Assembly (NCBI GenBank): GCA_038062935.1
Contig: JBBTWG010000032.1
Span: forward strand, 1-23,861
Direction of reading: 5' to 3'
Length of the DNA stretch: 23,861 nucleotides
From: JBBTWG01 sp038062935
Lineage (GTDB): Bacteria > Patescibacteriota > Gracilibacteria > UBA1369 > UBA12463
The notes under the pieces: generated by a model
The model's input: the letters and a program-made list of their open reading frames with translations, nothing else
The model's database searches: none
Told to the model about the DNA's origin: nothing
Shown here: piece after piece, positions 21,066 to 23,861 of the stretch
How the letters are laid out: each line of letters opens with the position of its first letter
Numbering within the stretch: position 1 is the first letter of the stretch
Position numbers and translations under genes: made by a program

Positions 21066-21442
21066 AAAATAAAATCCTCACTCTTGTCCTAGCATTCACA
21101 CTTGCACTTCCACTGATCGCGGGAGCGCAGTACCAAATTGCAAAACCTACCACACTCCCAGGACAAGAATTCAATTTCGCAACCGACGCAGACAAACAAA
21201 ATGCAAAAAATTATTTACCAAACGTCATCGCTCCTCATTTCACCAAAATATTCATCACCTTCGCCGGCATCCTCGCATTCTTTGGACTCCTCGTCAGCGG
21301 CGTGCTCTACATCATGGCCTACGGCGAAGAAGGCACCATCACCAAAGCAAAAACGATCGCACAATGGTCACTCATCGGACTCCTCATTTCTATCTTCTCC
21401 TACGCCATCGTCTCAATCGTCACCAGTATAAAAATTTTATGA
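21062..21442 (+). CDS. TrbC/VirB2-like two-helix protein 3
   Basis: This is the shortest of the five, with 126 residues. It has a signal peptide MKNKILTLVLAFTLALPLIA, only about 35 mature residues before helix 1 (APHFTKIFITFAGILAFFGL), the loop MAYGEEGTITKAKTIAQ and helix 2 ending IVTSIKIL. It comes closest to a bare pilin-like subunit of VirB2 size and could be the major polymer unit. Both ends use ATGA overlaps, so translation is coupled to its neighbours. Confidence 0.8.
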   Translation: MKNKILTLVLAFTLALPLIAGAQYQIAKPTTLPGQEFNFATDADKQNAKNYLPNVIAPHFTKIFITFAGILAFFGLLVSGVLYIMAYGEEGTITKAKTIAQWSLIGLLISIFSYAIVSIVTSIKIL

Positions 21443-21927
21443 AAAAAATATTTGTCAGTCTCATTCTCGGCGTGATTTTGATTCCACAATTCGCGTTGGC
21501 ACAAAGTGGATATTCACTCATGGGTGAAGGAAAAACAGGAACTGAAGGACTTTCTTTGATCGGAGAAGAAAAGACCGAGGAATTAAAACCCAACGAAGGA
21601 ATCGATCTACTCTTCAAACGTGAAAATCTCTACACCGACAAACAGCAAGAAAAAAACAAAAACCTCGTGAAAAAACTTGAAACATCAGGAAAAGAAAAAA
21701 CTTTTTCTGACATCTTTGGCGGCATCGCCAAACTCATTCTCGGAGTTGCTACGATAGGAATATTCGTCGGACTTGTGGTCGCTGGAGTCTTTCTCGTCGT
21801 GGGACAAGGAGAAGAAGGATCCATCACCAAAGTCAAAAGCATCGTCATGTACCTCCTCATCGGTGTCGTCATTTTGGCTGCATCATACGCTATCGTAACA
21901 GGCATCAGCCGCATCAACCCATTTTGA
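21439..21927 (+). CDS. TrbC/VirB2-like two-helix protein 4
   Basis: The 162-residue protein starts MKKIFVSLILGVILIPQFAL at the ATGA overlap; the frame is open further upstream, but that part overlaps the previous gene. After the signal peptide comes a Gly/Glu/Lys-rich part with the internal near-repeat SLMGEGKTGTEG and SLIGEEKTEE, then a charged helix. The module is helix 1 (about 100-122), the loop GQGEEGSITKVKSIV and helix 2, ending SRINPF. The stop is TGA 21925-21927, one base before the next ATG. Confidence 0.8.
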   Translation: MKKIFVSLILGVILIPQFALAQSGYSLMGEGKTGTEGLSLIGEEKTEELKPNEGIDLLFKRENLYTDKQQEKNKNLVKKLETSGKEKTFSDIFGGIAKLILGVATIGIFVGLVVAGVFLVVGQGEEGSITKVKSIVMYLLIGVVILAASYAIVTGISRINPF

Positions 21928-21928
21928 T

Positions 21929-22489
21929 ATGAAAAAATTTCTCCTCTCATTCATACTCATTCTCGAAATTTCTCTCGCGCTCACACTCCCCGTGCAAGCA
22001 GCGGTAGGAATTCCTGATTATTACATTCCGAAAAATACCCCACTACGCGAATTCAACACCGAACTTGTGAAAAATTCAAAAATCGAAGGCATGGGAGTGG
22101 GAACAACTGCAACCAATCGATTGCTTCAGATTGTGGCAAACTCGCTCATCTACGTCGCCGCACCACTCGCCATTCTCTTCATCGCCCACGGCGGACAAGC
22201 CTACGCTTTTGCTTTTGGAGAAGAAACCAAGATTGGCAACGCGAAAAAAGAGATCATGTGGGCACTGATCGGGCTCATCGTCATTCTTGGCTCCTACATG
22301 ATGATTCGATTCCTACTCCAAGTATTCGTGTCGATACCAAACGGACCGACGACGCAAACAGAGGCACCAGCAACACCAGAAGTGACACCAACTCCAGAAT
22401 CTGAAGGAATAAAACTAGATCTCCCAACAACTCCCACAACCGATCCAACAAAAATAGGAAACGATTTTCCATCCACTCTAAAATTCTAA
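21929..22489 (+). CDS. TrbC/VirB2-like two-helix protein 5 with C-terminal tail
   Basis: The 186-residue product has a more diverged signal peptide (MKKFLLSFILILEISLALTL, cleavage near VQA). About 45 mature residues lead to helix 1 (LIYVAAPLAILFIAHGGQAY), the loop AFGEETKIGNAKKEIM and helix 2. Unlike the others it continues with a Pro/Thr-rich tail of about 60 residues. The last gene of the operon, it ends in a 4-bp tail-to-tail overlap with metG, so no terminator is seen. Confidence 0.78.
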   Translation: MKKFLLSFILILEISLALTLPVQAAVGIPDYYIPKNTPLREFNTELVKNSKIEGMGVGTTATNRLLQIVANSLIYVAAPLAILFIAHGGQAYAFAFGEETKIGNAKKEIMWALIGLIVILGSYMMIRFLLQVFVSIPNGPTTQTEAPATPEVTPTPESEGIKLDLPTTPTTDPTKIGNDFPSTLKF

Positions 22490-23861
22490 ACCTCCATCTT
22501 CGGAAAAAGCGGCTCCCCTTTCGCAATCGAAGTCCCAGGAATCAATTTCCCCCAATCAGTCGACATCTCTGTGCACTGCAATTGTTTCAAAATTTTCTCA
22601 GCGGTCTGTGGTATGAACGGAGTCAAATACACCGCAATCAAACGCAATAATTCCAGAAGTTCATACATTACACGCCCCAGTTCTGGAGATTCAGTTTTCG
22701 CAAGTGACCACGGTTTCGTCCGATCCACATACTCATTCCCGCCAGCAATGAGTTTCGTCACGAGCTCTGCCGCCACTTTCAAATCTCGCACCTCAAAAGC
22801 CGCAGCATACGACGGAGCAATATCAGCAAACGGAGATTTCTTCGAAACTTCAGGAACTTTCCCAGCGAAATATTTCTCCGTCATAGAAAGCACTCGGAAA
22901 ACAAGATTACCAAGACTATTCGCCAAATCACTGCGATACACATTCAAAAATCGATCGCGCGTAAAGTCNNNNNNNNNNTTTGTAAATCGTTCACGAGTGA
23001 AATCTCCATCATCGGTCGTCGGAATTTCTTTCATCAAATAATATCGGAGAGCGTCGGCACCAAATTCGTTCACATACGCAAAAGGATCGACCACATTCCC
23101 CAACGATTTGCTCATTTTTTGCCCTTCACTCGTCACAAATCCATGCACAAGAATCGATTTCATAGGCTTGTATCCAGCAGAAAGCAACATTCCAACCCAA
23201 ATGCCCGCATGGAAACGCACAATGTCTTTGCCAATAATATTCAGATCCGCCGGCCAATAATGAAAAAGTTGGCCCTCGTTTTCGACATCCACCGCGCTGA
23301 TATAATTCACGAGCGCATCCGGCCAGACGTACATCACATGGTCAGGTTCGTTCGGCACGGGAATCCCCCACGGCAACACTTTTTTCGGTCGCGAAAAACT
23401 CACATCTCGTAGACCTTCTTCGCCGATGATGTTCAACATTTCTTTCTTCCTTTCAGCAGGAAGAATCAAAATCTCATCACGCTCGATCAATTCGCGAATC
23501 TGGTCAGAATATTTCGACAATCGAAAAAAATAATTCTCTTCAGAAAGTTTCTCCGGCTCTTTTTTGTGAAGAGGACATTTACCATCCACCAAATCTTTCT
23601 CCAAAACAAAAGCTTCGCAACCAACGCAATAAAGCCCTTCATAATGCGATTTATAGATGTCACCATTTTCTACAAGTCGATTCCAAATCTTGAGAACTCC
23701 CCTCTTGTGTCGATCTGAAGTTGTCCGAATAAAATCATCATTGGAAATATTCAGCGCGCCGAGAAGTTCGAGAAATTTGGGCACATTACGATCCACAATC
23801 TCCTGCGGAGTCACACCTTCATCCTTCGCCAATTTATACAATTTCGAACCGTGTTCATCCG
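22486..23861 (-). CDS. metG: Methionyl-tRNA synthetase (partial, N-terminus outside window)
   Basis: MetRS charges tRNA-Met. The window holds the middle and C-terminal part. The connective peptide carries one zinc knuckle (YCVGCEAFVLEKDLVDGKCP). The Rossmann half includes NIIGKDIVRFHAGIW, and the catalytic loop is GQKMSKSLGNVVDPF. The helical anticodon domain shows RSDLANSLGNLVFRVL. It ends at the anticodon domain (GEPLFPKMEV), so there is no C-terminal EMAP-type tRNA-binding domain. A run of 10 N (22969-22978) interrupts it in frame. The two sides of the gap encode the same eight residues with different codons, so the true sequence lacks that insertion. The start lies beyond 23861. Confidence 0.95.
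   Translation of the reverse strand, partial: DEHGSKLYKLAKDEGVTPQEIVDRNVPKFLELLGALNISNDDFIRTTSDRHKRGVLKIWNRLVENGDIYKSHYEGLYCVGCEAFVLEKDLVDGKCPLHKKEPEKLSEENYFFRLSKYSDQIRELIERDEILILPAERKKEMLNIIGEEGLRDVSFSRPKKVLPWGIPVPNEPDHVMYVWPDALVNYISAVDVENEGQLFHYWPADLNIIGKDIVRFHAGIWVGMLLSAGYKPMKSILVHGFVTSEGQKMSKSLGNVVDPFAYVNEFGADALRYYLMKEIPTTDDGDFTRERFTXXXXDFTRDRFLNVYRSDLANSLGNLVFRVLSMTEKYFAGKVPEVSKKSPFADIAPSYAAAFEVRDLKVAAELVTKLIAGGNEYVDRTKPWSLAKTESPELGRVMYELLELLRLIAVYLTPFIPQTAEKILKQLQCTEMSTDWGKLIPGTSIAKGEPLFPKMEV
22969..22978. other. Assembly gap of 10 N
   Basis: Ten N join two sequence blocks inside metG. The gap size is a placeholder. The flanks encode DFTRERF and DFTRDRF, versions of one segment, so the blocks probably overlap rather than being separated. 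Confidence 0.95.

Noticed and set aside
4496..21927. Possible UGA-to-glycine recoding, as in Gracilibacteria/Absconditabacteria
   Set aside because: TGA ends several genes at their natural family length or in ATGA overlaps (4496, 21065, 21442, 21927), and no in-frame TGA occurs inside recognised proteins.

Overview
The window looks like a piece of a small-genome, uncultured bacterium, most likely of the Patescibacteria (CPR). Reasons: dense short genes with almost no Shine-Dalgarno sequences, a block of small TrbC/VirB2-like two-helix membrane proteins next to a PilT ATPase, many short lineage-specific proteins, and a scaffold gap of 10 N typical of a metagenome assembly. This placement is an inference. 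UGA acts as a stop in several genes (for example at 4496, 21065, 21442 and 21927), so the UGA=Gly code of Gracilibacteria/Absconditabacteria is not used. The + strand is richer in C than G almost everywhere, whichever strand is coding. This suggests one replichore, with one clear exception at about 3.3-4.5 kb.

Layout. 1-480: tail of a Pro/Ala-repeat protein, a terminator, a 47-residue lipoprotein and a second terminator. 540-2056: lemA and a TPM-domain (YgcG-like) membrane protein. 2069-3253 (minus): elongation factor P and, downstream, a protein ending in an EF-Tu-like beta-barrel. 3368-4501: a membrane-anchored HEXXH protein of foreign composition. 4496-6270 (minus): an EpmA-like lysyl-transferase with an unknown protein upstream. 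6352-9329: the queuosine precursor genes queF, queE and queC, interrupted by an unknown minus-strand protein with a nucleotidyltransferase-like motif. 9346-10549: a membrane protein and lgt. 10551-13827 (minus): rpmB, dsbA-like, thioredoxin-like and GapN-like aldehyde dehydrogenase genes. 13857-15263: an aspartase/fumarase family enzyme. 15555-17082: a small basic protein, ftsQ and sbp. 17134-18435: two unknown proteins. 18720-22489: pilT followed by five tightly packed genes for secreted or membrane proteins sharing a TM-loop-TM module. 22486-23861 (minus): methionyl-tRNA synthetase, cut by the window edge and by the N gap.

The most striking structure is non-coding. Two elements of about 185 bp (15319-15499 and 18473-18659) each form one long hairpin. 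They share a 111-nt core that is almost identical, bulges included. Their outer arms of 35 and 38 bp are perfectly paired within each copy but clearly different between copies, and the tip of the hairpin shows a paired G-C to T-A exchange. This pattern suggests selection or a mechanism that keeps base pairing. The other notable signals are a (CCTNNAT)n heptamer repeat placed directly before four start codons, and promoters whose -10 box lies only 6-8 nt before the ATG of at least five genes, which implies leaderless mRNAs.
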